In this document: piece after piece, positions 9,151 through 19,026 of the stretch
Layout: the number at the start of each line of letters is the position of its first letter
Numbering within the stretch: the first letter of the stretch is position 1
Source: Citrobacter sp. Cu233
GTDB lineage: Bacteria; Pseudomonadota; Gammaproteobacteria; Enterobacterales; Enterobacteriaceae
Reading direction: 5' to 3'
DNA: 64,000 bases
Assembly: GCF_030332225.1 (NCBI RefSeq)
Contig: NZ_JAOWIF010000031.1
Span: 372,001 to 436,000 of the forward strand
Notes under the pieces: generated by a model
The model's input: the letters and a program-made list of their open reading frames with translations, nothing else
Told to the model about the DNA's origin: nothing
The model's database searches: none
Program-made: the position numbers and the translations under genes

Positions 9151-10215
9151 ATGACAAATTTCTTACACATAACTGATGATGAACGCTGGCAGTTTGTGCT
9201 GGACCGTGATGCGGGTGCTGACGGTCAGTTTGTTTTTGCTGTTCAGACTACCGGCATCTTCTGTCGACCGTCCTGTCGGGCAAAACATGCGCTGCGCAAA
9301 AATGTCAGGTTCTTCGCGGATGCAGAGCAGGCACAGGCGGCAGGGTTTCGTCCCTGCAAACGCTGCCAGCCGGACAAAGACAGCGCACAACAGCAGCGGC
9401 TGGACAAAATAGCCCACGCTTGTCAGTTGCTGGAGCAGGAGTCCCCCCTCACACTGGAGACTCTTGCGCAGCATGTTGCGATGAGCCCGTTTCACCTGCA
9501 TCGCCTGTTCAAAGCAACCACCGGAATGACCCCAAAAGCCTGGCAACAGTCATGGCGTGCCCGTCGCCTGCGTGACGCACTGGCAAAAGGCGCACCGGTC
9601 ACGAAGGCGATTCTTGACGCCGGATTCCCCGACAGCAGCAGCTATTACCGCAAAGCGGATCACGCGTTAGGCATGACCGCCAGGCAATTTCGTAAAGGCG
9701 GCGGTAATGTTACTGTGCGCTACACCCTTGCAGATTGCGCTCTGGGTCGCTGCCTGGTAGCGGAAAGTGAACGGGGTATCTGCGCGATCTTGCTGGGCGA
9801 CGACGATGCTACGCTGATAGCAGAATTGCATGAACTGTTTCCGACGGCACATGACGAGCCCGCCAATGCGGAGTTTCAACAACATGTGCGTGAGGTGATC
9901 GCCGTGATAAATACGCGCAATACTGCACTGTCATTGCCGCTGGATATTCAGGGAACCGCCTTTCAGCAACAGGTGTGGCAAGCGCTGCGGGCAATCCCTT
10001 GTGGTGAGACGGTGAGTTATCAGCAACTGGCCAGCACTATCGGCAAGCCGAAGGCGGTGCGTGCCGTAGCCAGTGCCTGCGCGGCGAACAAACTGGCCAT
10101 TGTGATCCCGTGTCACCGCGTAATCCGCGGTGATGGCGCGCTTTCTGGCTATCGTTGGGGAATAACGCGCAAGGCGCAGCTGTTGCAACGTGAGACCACC
10201 CGCGAGGAAACATAA
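9151..10215 (+). CDS. ada: Ada DNA methyltransferase and transcription activator
   Basis: Bifunctional adaptive-response protein (354 aa). The N-terminal domain takes methyl groups from DNA phosphotriesters on Cys38, seen in FCRPSCRA, with zinc partners Cys42 and the CKRC pair. Methylation turns it into an activator of ada-alkB. Next is an AraC-type helix-turn-helix (LAQHVAMSPFHLHRLFKATTG). The C-terminal O6-methylguanine methyltransferase domain has its acceptor Cys in the PCHRVIRGDG motif. The start has GGAG upstream (AAAGGAGTCCATC). It overlaps alkB by one base, indicating translational coupling. Confidence 0.97.
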   Translation: MTNFLHITDDERWQFVLDRDAGADGQFVFAVQTTGIFCRPSCRAKHALRKNVRFFADAEQAQAAGFRPCKRCQPDKDSAQQQRLDKIAHACQLLEQESPLTLETLAQHVAMSPFHLHRLFKATTGMTPKAWQQSWRARRLRDALAKGAPVTKAILDAGFPDSSSYYRKADHALGMTARQFRKGGGNVTVRYTLADCALGRCLVAESERGICAILLGDDDATLIAELHELFPTAHDEPANAEFQQHVREVIAVINTRNTALSLPLDIQGTAFQQQVWQALRAIPCGETVSYQQLASTIGKPKAVRAVASACAANKLAIVIPCHRVIRGDGALSGYRWGITRKAQLLQRETTREET

Positions 10216-10865
10216 TGCTCGATCTCTTTGCTGATGAGAAACCCTGGCACGAGCCGTTGGCCTCAGGTGCGGTGATTTTGCGGCGTTTTGCATTTGAATC
10301 TGCACCCGCTTTACTGCGGGCAATCGCGGTGACAGCCAGGCTGTCGCCATTTCGCCAGATGGTCACCCCTGGCGGTTATACGATGTCGGTGGCCATGACG
10401 AATTGCGGCCATCTGGGCTGGACAACGGATCAACATGGCTACCTCTATTCACCGGTCGATCCATTAACTGGCGCTCACTGGCCGCCATTACCCGAGGTCT
10501 TTGCTGAACTGTGCCAACAGGCGGCAACGGCCGCAGGCTATCCTGATTTTAAACCGGATGCTTGCCTTATCAATCGCTATACGCCTGGGGCAAAACTGTC
10601 TTTACATCAGGATAAAGATGAACCTGACCTGCGAGCGCCTATCGTCTCTGTATCGCTGGGCCTGCCGGCAATTTTTCAGTTTGGTGGCTTACGGCGTAGC
10701 GATCCCTTAAAGCGAGTATTGCTGGAGCATGGTGATGTGGTGGTATGGGGGGGAAACTCGCGGCTGTTTTATCACGGCGTCCAGCCTCTCAAAACAGGGT
10801 ATCATCCATTGACGGGGGATTGTCGTTACAACCTGACGTTTCGCCAGGCAGGTAAAAAAGAATAA
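10215..10865 (+). CDS. alkB: AlkB oxidative DNA demethylase
   Basis: Fe(II)/2-oxoglutarate dioxygenase that repairs 1-methyladenine and 3-methylcytosine by oxidative demethylation (216 aa, equal to E. coli). The iron ligands are visible as the HxD of LSLHQDKDE and the distal His of LFYHGVQPL. The 2-oxoglutarate-binding Arg pair is in CRYNLTFRQ. Its ATG shares a base with the ada stop (TAATG), so both are made from one mRNA. Confidence 0.97.
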   Translation: MLDLFADEKPWHEPLASGAVILRRFAFESAPALLRAIAVTARLSPFRQMVTPGGYTMSVAMTNCGHLGWTTDQHGYLYSPVDPLTGAHWPPLPEVFAELCQQAATAAGYPDFKPDACLINRYTPGAKLSLHQDKDEPDLRAPIVSVSLGLPAIFQFGGLRRSDPLKRVLLEHGDVVVWGGNSRLFYHGVQPLKTGYHPLTGDCRYNLTFRQAGKKE

Positions 10866-10940
10866 AAATAAGAATTATTATTGCTGTGAGCGAAGAGATG
10901 TTTAAACTGCGGGCTGTTATTACTTGCCCGGGTTGTTTGC

Positions 10941-12584
10941 ATGGAACTTTTACTTCTTGTCTGGCGGCAGTATCGCTGGCCATTTATCAGCGTCATGGCG
11001 CTCAGCCTTGCCAGTGCCGCGCTGGGGATTGGGCTGATTGCGTTTATCAATCAGCGCCTGATTGAAACGGTCGACACCACGCTGATGGTGCTACCGGAGT
11101 TTCTTGGCCTGCTGCTGTTACTGATGGTTGTCACCCTCGGTTCACAGCTGGCGCTCACCACGCTGGGACACCACTTTGTCTACCGCCTGCGTAGCGAATT
11201 TATCAAACGTATTCTGGACACTCACGTCGAGCGTATCGAGCAAATCGGTAGCGCCTCGTTACTGGCCGGTTTAACCAGCGATATCCGTAACATTACCATT
11301 GCCTTTGTCCGCCTGCCTGAGCTGGTACAGGGGATTATTTTGACCGTGGGGTCGGCGGCGTATCTGGCCATGTTGTCGACGAAAATGCTGCTGGTGACGG
11401 CAATCTGGGTGGCAATCACCATCTGGGGCGGATTTGTGCTGGTGGCGCGAGTGTATAAACACATGGCTACCCTGCGTGAAACCGAAGACAAGCTGTACCA
11501 CGACTACCAGACGGTGCTGGAAGGGCGCAAAGAACTGACGCTCAACCGAGAACGTGCTGAGCATATCTTTAACCAGCTGTACGTCCCGGATGCCAAAGAA
11601 TACCGCCACCATATTATTCGTGCTGATACCTTCCACCTGAGCGCGGTCAACTGGTCAAATATTATGATGCTGGGAGCCATTGGCCTGGTGTTCTGGATGG
11701 CCAACAGTCTGGGCTGGGCGGATACCGCGGTGGCGGCAACCTATTCGCTGACGTTGCTATTCCTGCGCACGCCGTTGCTCTCCGCCGTCGGCGCGCTGCC
11801 GACGCTGCTGACTGCACAGGTGGCGTTCAACAAGCTGAATACGTTCTCCCTGGCCCCCTTTAAGGCAGAATTCCCGCGGCCAACCGCATTTCCGAACTGG
11901 CAAACGCTGGAGTTGCGTAACGTGGTTTTCCACTATCAGGATAATGCGTTCTCCGTTGGGCCAGTGAATCTGACCATTCGTCGTGGTGAACTGATCTTCC
12001 TGATTGGCGGTAACGGCAGCGGTAAATCCACGCTGGCGATGTTGCTGACCGGATTGTACCAGCCGCAGTCTGGTGAGATTTTACTGGATGGCAAGGCGGT
12101 TGCTGTCGAAAAACCGGAGGACTACCGTAAGCTGTTCTCTGCCGTGTTTACCGACGTCTGGCTGTTTGACAAATTGCTGGGGCCCGAAGGCAGAGACGCT
12201 TCTCCGGCGCTGGTTGCGAAGTGGCTGGATCATTTGCAAATGGCGCACAAGCTGGAACTGAACGACGGGCGCATTCTCAACCTGAAGCTGTCGAAAGGGC
12301 AGAAAAAGCGTGTGGCGCTGCTGCTGGCGTTAGCGGAGGAGCGCGACATCATTCTGCTGGATGAATGGGCCGCCGATCAGGATCCGCATTTCCGTCGTGA
12401 ATTCTACCAGGTGTTGTTGCCGCTGATGCAGGAGATGGGCAAAACCATTTTCGCCATTAGCCATGATGATCATTACTTTATTCATGCAGACCGTTTGCTG
12501 GAAATGCGTAATGGGCAATTGAGTGAACTGCTGGACGATGAACGTGATGCAGCTTCGCGCGACGCGGTCGCCCGCACCGCCTGA
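10941..12584 (+). CDS. yojI: YojI ABC exporter
   Basis: Single-polypeptide ABC half-exporter (547 aa) with an N-terminal membrane domain of about six helices and a C-terminal ATPase. In E. coli it exports microcin J25 together with TolC. Walker A is [11 protein letters not shown]. The signature is the variant LSKGQKKR in place of LSGGQ, and Walker B with catalytic Glu is [13 protein letters not shown]. The position after ada-alkB is conserved in enterics. Confidence 0.93.
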   Translation: MELLLLVWRQYRWPFISVMALSLASAALGIGLIAFINQRLIETVDTTLMVLPEFLGLLLLLMVVTLGSQLALTTLGHHFVYRLRSEFIKRILDTHVERIEQIGSASLLAGLTSDIRNITIAFVRLPELVQGIILTVGSAAYLAMLSTKMLLVTAIWVAITIWGGFVLVARVYKHMATLRETEDKLYHDYQTVLEGRKELTLNRERAEHIFNQLYVPDAKEYRHHIIRADTFHLSAVNWSNIMMLGAIGLVFWMANSLGWADTAVAATYSLTLLFLRTPLLSAVGALPTLLTAQVAFNKLNTFSLAPFKAEFPRPTAFPNWQTLELRNVVFHYQDNAFSVGPVNLTIRRGELIFLIGGNGSGKSTLAMLLTGLYQPQSGEILLDGKAVAVEKPEDYRKLFSAVFTDVWLFDKLLGPEGRDASPALVAKWLDHLQMAHKLELNDGRILNLKLSKGQKKRVALLLALAEERDIILLDEWAADQDPHFRREFYQVLLPLMQEMGKTIFAISHDDHYFIHADRLLEMRNGQLSELLDDERDAASRDAVARTA

Positions 12585-12598
12585 TCCAGTACGTTATT

Positions 12599-12630
12599 GC
12601 CCGATGGCGCGACGCTGATCGGGCCTACGG
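12599..12630. repeat. REP-like element after yojI
   Basis: GCCCGATGGCGC...GATCGGGC forms the typical REP half-palindrome, followed by CTACGG. It lies 14 bases after the yojI stop. Confidence 0.6.
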
Positions 12631-12735
12631 CTCTGCATACCGTCGGTTTTTTATCCAGCCGACGGCCTCGTTTATTGTTATTTACATAATTCGGCATCAT
12701 GATTGATGATATTTCATATCATGGATTTATGATTG

Positions 12736-14172
12736 ATGTCCGTAATAAACAAAAACAGCGCCAGGCTACGTGACGAGGAACGTGCTCGTCTTATCTGGCT
12801 ACTGACTACTGATAAAGCCATTATTTCAACATTATTGGGTAAGCTTACCCTGGCTGAGCAATATGACGTCGGTACGTTAGCCGACGATATTGCTGAGGTA
12901 GGGGCACTGGTGGCGCATCTGCCGCCACCCGATCTGGCCGATACCCTCGAAGCACTGCCCTCCGAAGAACGTCACGCCCTGTGGCGACTGGTCGAAAGTG
13001 AAAAACGCGGCAACGTCCTGCTTGAAGCATCAGAAAATGTGTGGGATGACCTGATCGACGAGATGAGCGACCGCGAGCTACTGGATGCGCTGCAATATCT
13101 CGACATCGACGAACAGATTTATCTGGTACAGCATTTACCCCGTAACCTTACCGGTCGACTGCTGGCATCATTGCCTGCTGAAGAGCGGGCGCGCGTACGT
13201 CAGGTGCTGCACTACGAGAAGAATCGCGTCGGTGCGATCATGGAGTTCGAAGTCATCACCGTACGTCCGGACGTGACGCTGGAAGTGGTGCAGCGGTACT
13301 TGCGGCGGCTGGGAAAAATGCCGGAGAACACCGATAAACTCTTCGTGACCGATCGCAATAAAGTCCTGGTGGGCGAACTGACGCTAACCTGTATTCTGCT
13401 CAATGACGTGCAGCGGAAAGTCAGCGAAGTGATGGAGGATGATCCGCTGACATTTTCTCCGGAAGATATCGCCGAGAACGCTGCGCGTACGTTTGAACGT
13501 GACAACCTGGTCAGTGCTGCGGTGGTTGATCCCTCTGGCAAACTGATGGGACGCTTAACCATCGATGAGATCGTCGACGTGGTTTATGAAGAAACCGATA
13601 CCGATCTGCGTCGAATGGGGGGGTTAAGTGCCGAAGAGGACGTATTCGCTCCGGTCACTAAAGCGGTAAAAACCCGTTGGGCGTGGCTGGCAATTAATCT
13701 CTGTACCGCCTTTATTGCCTCGCGGGTCATTGACGGTTTCGAGCACACCATTTCACAGCTGGTGGCACTGGCCTCGCTGATGCCCATTGTGGCAGGGATT
13801 GGCGGTAATACAGGCAATCAGACCATCACCATGATTGTCCGGGCGCTGGCGTTGCAGAATATTCAGCCCGGCAACCTGACGTTTCTGATCCTGCGTGAGA
13901 TGGGGGTAGCGCTGATCAACGGCCTTGTCTGGGGCGGGATCATGGGCGGCATCACCTGGTGGCTGTACGATGATATGGCGCTGGGCGGCGTGATGACCCT
14001 GGCGATGATGCTCAATCTGCTGATGGCAGCGCTGATGGGCGTTATCATTCCGATGACGATGGTCAAGCTGGGGCGCGATCCGGCGGTCGGCTCCAGCGTC
14101 ATGATTACCGCTATCACCGACACCGGCGGATTCTTTATTTTTCTGGGTCTGGCGACGCTGTTTTTGATGTAG
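12736..14172 (+). CDS. mgtE: MgtE-family magnesium transporter
   Basis: Magnesium channel/transporter of the MgtE family (478 aa). Domain order is an acidic helical MgtE_N domain (about 30-130), a CBS pair (about 135-260, with DDPLTFSPEDIAENAARTF), then a five-helix membrane domain with GGNTGNQT, the conserved pore sequence. The ATG at 12736 is preferred over the TTG one codon upstream. No strong Shine-Dalgarno is visible, and no Mg riboswitch was recognised. Its 3' end overlaps the convergent SulP gene by 38 bases. E. coli K-12 lacks this gene between yojI and mqo. Confidence 0.9.
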   Translation: MSVINKNSARLRDEERARLIWLLTTDKAIISTLLGKLTLAEQYDVGTLADDIAEVGALVAHLPPPDLADTLEALPSEERHALWRLVESEKRGNVLLEASENVWDDLIDEMSDRELLDALQYLDIDEQIYLVQHLPRNLTGRLLASLPAEERARVRQVLHYEKNRVGAIMEFEVITVRPDVTLEVVQRYLRRLGKMPENTDKLFVTDRNKVLVGELTLTCILLNDVQRKVSEVMEDDPLTFSPEDIAENAARTFERDNLVSAAVVDPSGKLMGRLTIDEIVDVVYEETDTDLRRMGGLSAEEDVFAPVTKAVKTRWAWLAINLCTAFIASRVIDGFEHTISQLVALASLMPIVAGIGGNTGNQTITMIVRALALQNIQPGNLTFLILREMGVALINGLVWGGIMGGITWWLYDDMALGGVMTLAMMLNLLMAALMGVIIPMTMVKLGRDPAVGSSVMITAITDTGGFFIFLGLATLFLM

Positions 14173-15382
14173 ACGCCCGTTTCCCTCTGACGATACGCGG
14201 CAGTATCAACATCGAGATCGCGCCGGCAACCACGCCAATCGCCAGGTTGCCGGTAGAGACTGTCGCGGCGACGGTAACCAACATTGCCAGCGTTTCGGCG
14301 ACCGGCATGTTGGCCAGCGTCGTGGGTTGGATGCTGTGCCAGCTAAACGTTTTTACCGCCACAATGACCATAATTCCCGCCAGTACTGACATCGGTATCT
14401 TTGCCATCACTTCGCTGAGTGCGGTGACGAGCAGCAGCAAGACCAGCCCGGCGGCAAACGTGGAAACACGGCTGCGAGCTTTCCCCATCTCAACGTTGAC
14501 AATCGTTTGACCGATCATCGCGCATCCGGCGATACCGCCATAAAAACCGGCCAGGATATTGGCTACGCCCAGTCCGGTGCTTTCACGGTTTTTATTCGAC
14601 GGGGTGACCGTCAGGTCGTCAACCAGTCGTGCCGTTAATAGCGATTCCATCAATCCAACAAAAGCGATGCTCAGCGCGCAGGGCCAGATAATGGCTAACG
14701 TTTGCAGGTTGAGTGGTACGAGTAACTGCGTCAAGCCCGGCAGACCGCCGCTCATTGAACCTTCGTCACCGACGGTCGGTAACAGTTGCCCGCTGGTGAC
14801 AGTGAACACGGTCAGCAGCACGATAGCGATAAGCGGCGCGGGGATTGCTTTAATAAACCGCGGAACCCACAGCACAATCAGCAGCGTCAGGACGAACAGC
14901 CCCCAGATTAACGGGCTTTTTCCCCAGAAATGCGGGACCTGGGCAAAGAAAATCAAAATACCCAATGCGTTGACAAAACCGGTCATCACTGCCGTGGGGA
15001 TGAATCGCATCAGACGCGCCATCCCCAATACGCCAAACAGGATCTGAATCATCCCTGCCAGCACTACCGCAGGCAGGATGTATTGCACGCCGTGTTGATG
15101 CACCATCGGGCCAATGACTAATGCAACCGATCCTGCAGCGGCGGTAACCATTGCCGGACGCCCACCTAAAAAGGACATCGCCAGGCACAGTACCACCGAG
15201 GCTATCAGGCTGACTTTAGGGTCCACGCCGGCGATAACTGAAAACGAAATTACTTCCGGGATCAGTGCCAATGCGGTTACCACACCAGCCAACGTTTCAC
15301 GAACCAGCAGACGGGGGTGGTGTAACACGGTGCGGGTGGTGTGTTCTGCCACCGCGGCAGGGGAAGAGTGTGTTGCAGACAT
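14135..15382 (-). CDS. SulP-family anion transporter lacking STAS domain
   Basis: Inner-membrane SLC26/SulP-type transporter (415 aa) with about 10-12 hydrophobic segments. The family signature region is visible as ALIPEVISFSVIAGVDP near the start and GCAMIGQTIVNVEMGKARSR mid-protein. Family members carry sulfate, bicarbonate or dicarboxylates; the substrate here is unknown. The C-terminus stops at a short charged tail (RGKRASTSKTASPDPEK), so there is no STAS regulatory domain. It faces mgtE, with 3' ends overlapping by 38 bases. Confidence 0.85.
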   Translation of the reverse strand: MSATHSSPAAVAEHTTRTVLHHPRLLVRETLAGVVTALALIPEVISFSVIAGVDPKVSLIASVVLCLAMSFLGGRPAMVTAAAGSVALVIGPMVHQHGVQYILPAVVLAGMIQILFGVLGMARLMRFIPTAVMTGFVNALGILIFFAQVPHFWGKSPLIWGLFVLTLLIVLWVPRFIKAIPAPLIAIVLLTVFTVTSGQLLPTVGDEGSMSGGLPGLTQLLVPLNLQTLAIIWPCALSIAFVGLMESLLTARLVDDLTVTPSNKNRESTGLGVANILAGFYGGIAGCAMIGQTIVNVEMGKARSRVSTFAAGLVLLLLVTALSEVMAKIPMSVLAGIMVIVAVKTFSWHSIQPTTLANMPVAETLAMLVTVAATVSTGNLAIGVVAGAISMLILPRIVRGKRASTSKTASPDPEK

Positions 15383-15660
15383 AGTTACTCTCAGGTCAGA
15401 AAAGGCCTGATGACAGCAGACCGACAGGCATCCGTGCGGTGAATAGCAAAGCGCAGCATAGTACCCGTCTGACGGGGAGGTTTCCAGAAATGATTGTCAA
15501 TAACCACATAAAGAATCAACGTATTAATAACATTTTTAAAATTTAAATATAATTTATAAACAATATTTAATTATTTTTACTTAAGTGTTACCGTTGTTAC
15601 CGCTCGATTTTCACCTGCACTAAAAGCAAAAAGCGATTCTAAAAGTAAGGCATTAACATT
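15383..15660. other. AT-rich region between sulP and mqo
   Basis: A 278-base divergent intergenic region that is very AT-rich between about 15500 and 15600. It should hold promoters for both flanking genes. A reasonable ribosome-binding sequence (AAGTAAGG) sits about 10 bases before mqo. No named operator was recognised. Confidence 0.45.
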
Positions 15661-17322
15661 ATGAAAAAAGTGACTGCCATGCTCTTCACCATGGCTGTAG
15701 GGCTGAATGTTGTCTCGATGGCAGCAAAAGCGAAAGCGGCGGAAGAGCAGGAAACGGATGTACTGTTGATTGGCGGCGGCATCATGAGCGCCACACTGGG
15801 AACCTATTTACAGGAGCTGGAGCCGCAATGGTCAATGACCATGGTAGAGCGACTGGATGGCGTTGCTCAGGAGAGTTCAAACGGCTGGAACAACGCCGGA
15901 ACAGGCCACTCCGCACTGATGGAACTGAACTACACGCCTAAAAAGGCTGACGGTAGCATCAGTATTGAAAAGGCAGTCGAAATTAACGAAGCCTTCCAGA
16001 TTTCCCGCCAGTTCTGGGCGTATCAGGTCAACAACGGCGTGATGCATGAACCCCGCTCGTTTATCACCACTGTTCCCCATATGAGCTTTGTCTGGGGCGA
16101 CGAGAACGTGAATTTCCTGCGTGCCCGTTACACTGCACTCCAGCAAAGCACCCTGTTCCGTGGCATGCGCTACTCTGAAGATCACGCGCAGATTAAAGAA
16201 TGGGCGCCGCTGGTTATGGAAGGTCGCGATCCCAAACAGAAAGTTGCGGCAACGCGTACCGAGATCGGTACTGACGTGAACTACGGTGAAATTACGCGCC
16301 AGCTGATTGCATCGTTGCAGAAAAAGCCTAATTTTGCGCTACAACTGAGCACCGAAGTTCGCGGCTTTAAGCGTAACGCGGATAATAGCTGGACCGTCAC
16401 AGTTGCCGATCTGAAAAACAACGAAGCGGAACACACGATTAAGGCGAAGTTTGTCTTCATTGGTGCCGGTGGTGCGGCACTGAAACTGCTGCAGGAAACC
16501 GATATCCCGGAAGCGAAAGGCTATGCCGGATTCCCGGTTGGTGGTCAGTTCCTGGTGGCAGAAAATCCTGATGTAGTCAATCGTCACCTGGCGAAAGTGT
16601 ATGGTCAGGCATCTGTCGGCGCGCCGCCGATGTCCGTACCGCACATTGACACTCGTATTCTGGATGGCAAACGCGTGGTGCTGTTTGGGCCGTTCGCAAC
16701 CTTCTCCACTAAGTTCCTGAAAAATGGCTCCTTGTGGGATCTGCTCAGTTCTACCACCACGTCCAACTTTATGCCAATGGTGAATGTTGGTCTGGATAAC
16801 TTCGATCTGGTCAAATATCTGGTAAGCCAGGTCATGCTCAGCGACGACGATCGTTTTGCTGCTCTGCAGGAGTACTATCCAGAGGCGAAGAAAGAAGACT
16901 GGCGTTTGTGGCAGGCTGGCCAGCGCGTACAGATCATCAAAAGTGATGAAGAGAAGGGCGGCGTGTTGCGCCTGGGTACCGAAGTGGTGAGCGATAAAGA
17001 CGGTACGATTGCTGCGCTGCTGGGCGCATCACCAGGGGCATCAACCGCGGCGCCGATCATGCTGCATCTGATGGAAAAAGTGTTTAAAGATAAAGTTGCC
17101 AGCCCGGAATGGCAGACGAAGCTGAAAACGATTATTCCGTCTTATGGCACGAAGCTGAACGGCAACGTTGATGCTACGGAGCAAGAGCTGCAATACACCA
17201 GCGAAGTACTGGGTCTGAAGTACGATAAACCGCAGGTTGCTGATGAAGCACCGAAACCACAGCTAAAACCTCAGGCACAACCGCAACCTGAGCAGAAAGC
17301 CGTAGCGGATATCGCGCTATAA
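15661..17322 (+). CDS. mqo: Malate:quinone oxidoreductase Mqo
   Basis: Membrane-associated FAD enzyme oxidising malate to oxaloacetate and passing electrons to quinone (553 aa). The FAD Rossmann motif is [14 protein letters not shown], about residue 35. [20 protein letters not shown] and [13 protein letters not shown] are family hallmarks. The N-terminus [21 protein letters not shown] looks like a signal or anchor sequence, as in E. coli Mqo. The C-terminus has a Pro/Gln/Lys-rich tail ([15 protein letters not shown]), which varies between species. Confidence 0.96.
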   Translation: MKKVTAMLFTMAVGLNVVSMAAKAKAAEEQETDVLLIGGGIMSATLGTYLQELEPQWSMTMVERLDGVAQESSNGWNNAGTGHSALMELNYTPKKADGSISIEKAVEINEAFQISRQFWAYQVNNGVMHEPRSFITTVPHMSFVWGDENVNFLRARYTALQQSTLFRGMRYSEDHAQIKEWAPLVMEGRDPKQKVAATRTEIGTDVNYGEITRQLIASLQKKPNFALQLSTEVRGFKRNADNSWTVTVADLKNNEAEHTIKAKFVFIGAGGAALKLLQETDIPEAKGYAGFPVGGQFLVAENPDVVNRHLAKVYGQASVGAPPMSVPHIDTRILDGKRVVLFGPFATFSTKFLKNGSLWDLLSSTTTSNFMPMVNVGLDNFDLVKYLVSQVMLSDDDRFAALQEYYPEAKKEDWRLWQAGQRVQIIKSDEEKGGVLRLGTEVVSDKDGTIAALLGASPGASTAAPIMLHLMEKVFKDKVASPEWQTKLKTIIPSYGTKLNGNVDATEQELQYTSEVLGLKYDKPQVADEAPKPQLKPQAQPQPEQKAVADIAL

Positions 17323-17326
17323 ACAA

Positions 17327-17368
17327 AATGCCCGATGACGGCACAAATGCTGCCATCGGGCATTCTTC
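17327..17368. terminator. Bidirectional terminator between mqo and eco
   Basis: AATGCCCGATG pairs with CATCGGGCATT to give an 11-bp stem between the convergent mqo and eco genes. A-rich and T-rich flanks suit termination from both sides. Confidence 0.85.
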
Positions 17369-17370
17369 AA

Positions 17371-17880
17371 TTAACGTACGACTGCGTTCTGTACGTTCTC
17401 GTCTGCTTTCCAGATGCGGTATTTCACCTCCACGTTTTCCGGGGTGTAGACCACAATCGGTAATTTGCTGTTGTAACGCAGCATCCCGTCGTCACCCAGA
17501 TACGCGGTGATGAATTTCTTCTCTTTCTTGCCGTCCGGGCAGGCCATCATGGTTGAAACCGGGGATGTCACTTTGTCGAATACATAGTAGTCATAACCCC
17601 AACCTTCCAGCGTTTTGCTGTCCAGTTCTCCACCAAGACGATGTTTGTTGCAATCAACTTCCAGCGTTTGTCCGATCAGCAGTTCTACTTTCAGAGTAGA
17701 TTCATCTTTCTCTGGAGTAAGCTGAATAACCTGACGCTTCATTCCCTTGTCCGCTTTAGGATAAGGGGCGACTTTTTCCAGCGGCTGAGCGCTGGCATCG
17801 GTGGTTGTCGCCCACGCAGAGGTGCTGGCGAAGGCGGCGAGGAGTACCGCAGGGACAATTGTCTTCATCTTATTGTTCAC
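17371..17880 (-). CDS. eco: Ecotin, periplasmic serine protease inhibitor
   Basis: Periplasmic dimeric inhibitor of chymotrypsin-fold serine proteases (169 aa from GTG 17880). The reactive loop with P1 Met is visible in [14 protein letters not shown], and the flanking Cys pair (VDCN; MACP) is present. The signal peptide is [20 protein letters not shown]. Two starts are possible: GTG at 17880, with AAGGAAACACT placed correctly as ribosome-binding site, and ATG at 17868, which matches the usual 162-aa annotation. I prefer the GTG because of the spacing. It is divergent from nap. Confidence 0.95.
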   Translation of the reverse strand: MNNKMKTIVPAVLLAAFASTSAWATTTDASAQPLEKVAPYPKADKGMKRQVIQLTPEKDESTLKVELLIGQTLEVDCNKHRLGGELDSKTLEGWGYDYYVFDKVTSPVSTMMACPDGKKEKKFITAYLGDDGMLRYNSKLPIVVYTPENVEVKYRIWKADENVQNAVVR

Positions 17881-18128
17881 AGTGTTTCCTTTCTTCTGTC
17901 TTTCGAACGTATCCAGTGCAGGTTAGCATATTCACATCGTCTATTAATCTAAATTTACTTATATTTTAAGTGTATTAATTAATGGTTTGTATTTTGGGTA
18001 GCGATAAGTTCTAAGATTTATCTTAATTATGAGATTATTCTCTGTCTGATGTTTTCGTTATATAATTTACTATATAACTCATTGAAATGTGAGCAAAAGC
18101 GCGTTTTTTTCCGCCAACTCAACACTCT
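17881..18128. other. eco-nap intergenic region, eco side
   Basis: AT-rich divergent spacer between eco and the nap regulatory sites. It should contain the eco promoter. No further element was recognised. Confidence 0.45.
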
Positions 18129-18129
18129 T

Positions 18130-18201
18130 TTGATCCGGCAACAGCATTTACCCCAATTGGGGTATGCACCTCTAACACATCCTGAAATATCTTACGGCTA
18201 A
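18130..18201 (+). promoter_or_regulatory. napF promoter with FNR and NarP/NarL sites
   Basis: A perfect 7-2-7 NarP/NarL palindrome, TACCCCAATTGGGGTA, lies at 18149-18164. A half-conserved FNR box, TTGATCCGGCAACA, lies at 18130-18143. Their centres (18136.5 and 18156.5) are exactly 20 bases apart, as for the -64.5 and -44.5 sites of E. coli napF. That geometry puts transcription start near 18201, with TATCTT (18189-18194) as -10. Expression should be anaerobic and induced by nitrate or nitrite through NarP. Confidence 0.8.
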
Positions 18202-18281
18202 AAATAACTACTCATAAATAGTGCGTTTTTTATTGTCGTTCAACCCGCTCAGGGAGAGCGTCATTATGGAAGGACAATGTC

Positions 18282-18773
18282 ATGGTTGATTTATCCCGTC
18301 GAGGCATGTTGACAGGCAGTTGGCGTAAAGCCAGCAATGGGATTCGTCCGCCGTGGAGCATGGAAAACTCTCATTTTTTGGCTCATTGCCTCCGTTGTGA
18401 CGCCTGCATCCAGGCGTGTGAAACCGACATCCTGCAGCGAGGCCAGGGCGGTTATCCAGGCGTAAATTTCAAACACGGCGAATGCAGCTTTTGTTACGCC
18501 TGCGCAGAGGCCTGTCCCGAATCACTTTTTCTTCCGCGCCACACCAGGGCATGGGATCTGAATTTTTCGATCGGTGACAACTGTCTCGCGCATCAGTCCG
18601 TTGAATGCCATCGCTGTCAGGATAGCTGTGAACCCATGGCCATTACCTTTCGCCCCACGCTGTCCGGTATTTATCAGCCACAGCTCGACAATCAGGCATG
18701 TAACGGATGCGGCGCGTGTGTCGCTATCTGTCCGGTATCAGCCATTAATGCGGAGTACAACCATGGATACTAA
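18282..18773 (+). CDS. napF: NapF ferredoxin-type protein
   Basis: Cytoplasmic iron-sulfur protein (163 aa) that helps in maturation of the NapA iron-sulfur cluster before export. Three or four [4Fe-4S] Cys groups are visible: CLRCDACIQACE, CSFCYACAEACP, CHRCQDSCEP and CNGCGACVAICP. It is the first gene of napFDAGHBC, 81 bases after the predicted transcript start, and overlaps napD by 11 bases. Confidence 0.96.
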   Translation: MVDLSRRGMLTGSWRKASNGIRPPWSMENSHFLAHCLRCDACIQACETDILQRGQGGYPGVNFKHGECSFCYACAEACPESLFLPRHTRAWDLNFSIGDNCLAHQSVECHRCQDSCEPMAITFRPTLSGIYQPQLDNQACNGCGACVAICPVSAINAEYNHGY

Positions 18774-19026
18774 CTGGCAGGTCTGCAGCCTGGTCGTTCA
18801 GGCCAAAAGTCAGCACATCAGCGATATCGCCACGCAGCTACGTTCGTTTCCGGGTTGCGACGTTGCTCTCAGCGATGTGGAAAGCGGTCAGCTGATTGTG
18901 GTGGTAGAAGCTGAGCATAGTGAAACGCTAATGAAAACAATTGAGTCAGTACGCAACGTTGCGGGCGTACTGGCGGTGTCGCTGGTTTATCACCAGCAGG
19001 ATGAGCAAGGTGAGGAAACACCATGA
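18763..19026 (+). CDS. napD: NapD chaperone for NapA
   Basis: Small cytoplasmic chaperone (87 aa) that binds the Tat signal of NapA and holds back export until the molybdenum cofactor is in place. The start ATG at 18763 begins [16 protein letters not shown] and gives the exact family length; a longer frame open from 18574 overlaps napF and is not used. It overlaps napF by 11 bases and napA by 4 (ATGA), a tightly coupled operon. Confidence 0.96.
   Translation: MDTNWQVCSLVVQAKSQHISDIATQLRSFPGCDVALSDVESGQLIVVVEAEHSETLMKTIESVRNVAGVLAVSLVYHQQDEQGEETP

Noticed and set aside
12660..12735. Magnesium riboswitch ahead of mgtE
   Set aside because: The leader is short and contains only AT-rich repeats of ATGATTGATG. 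No M-box-like stems were found.
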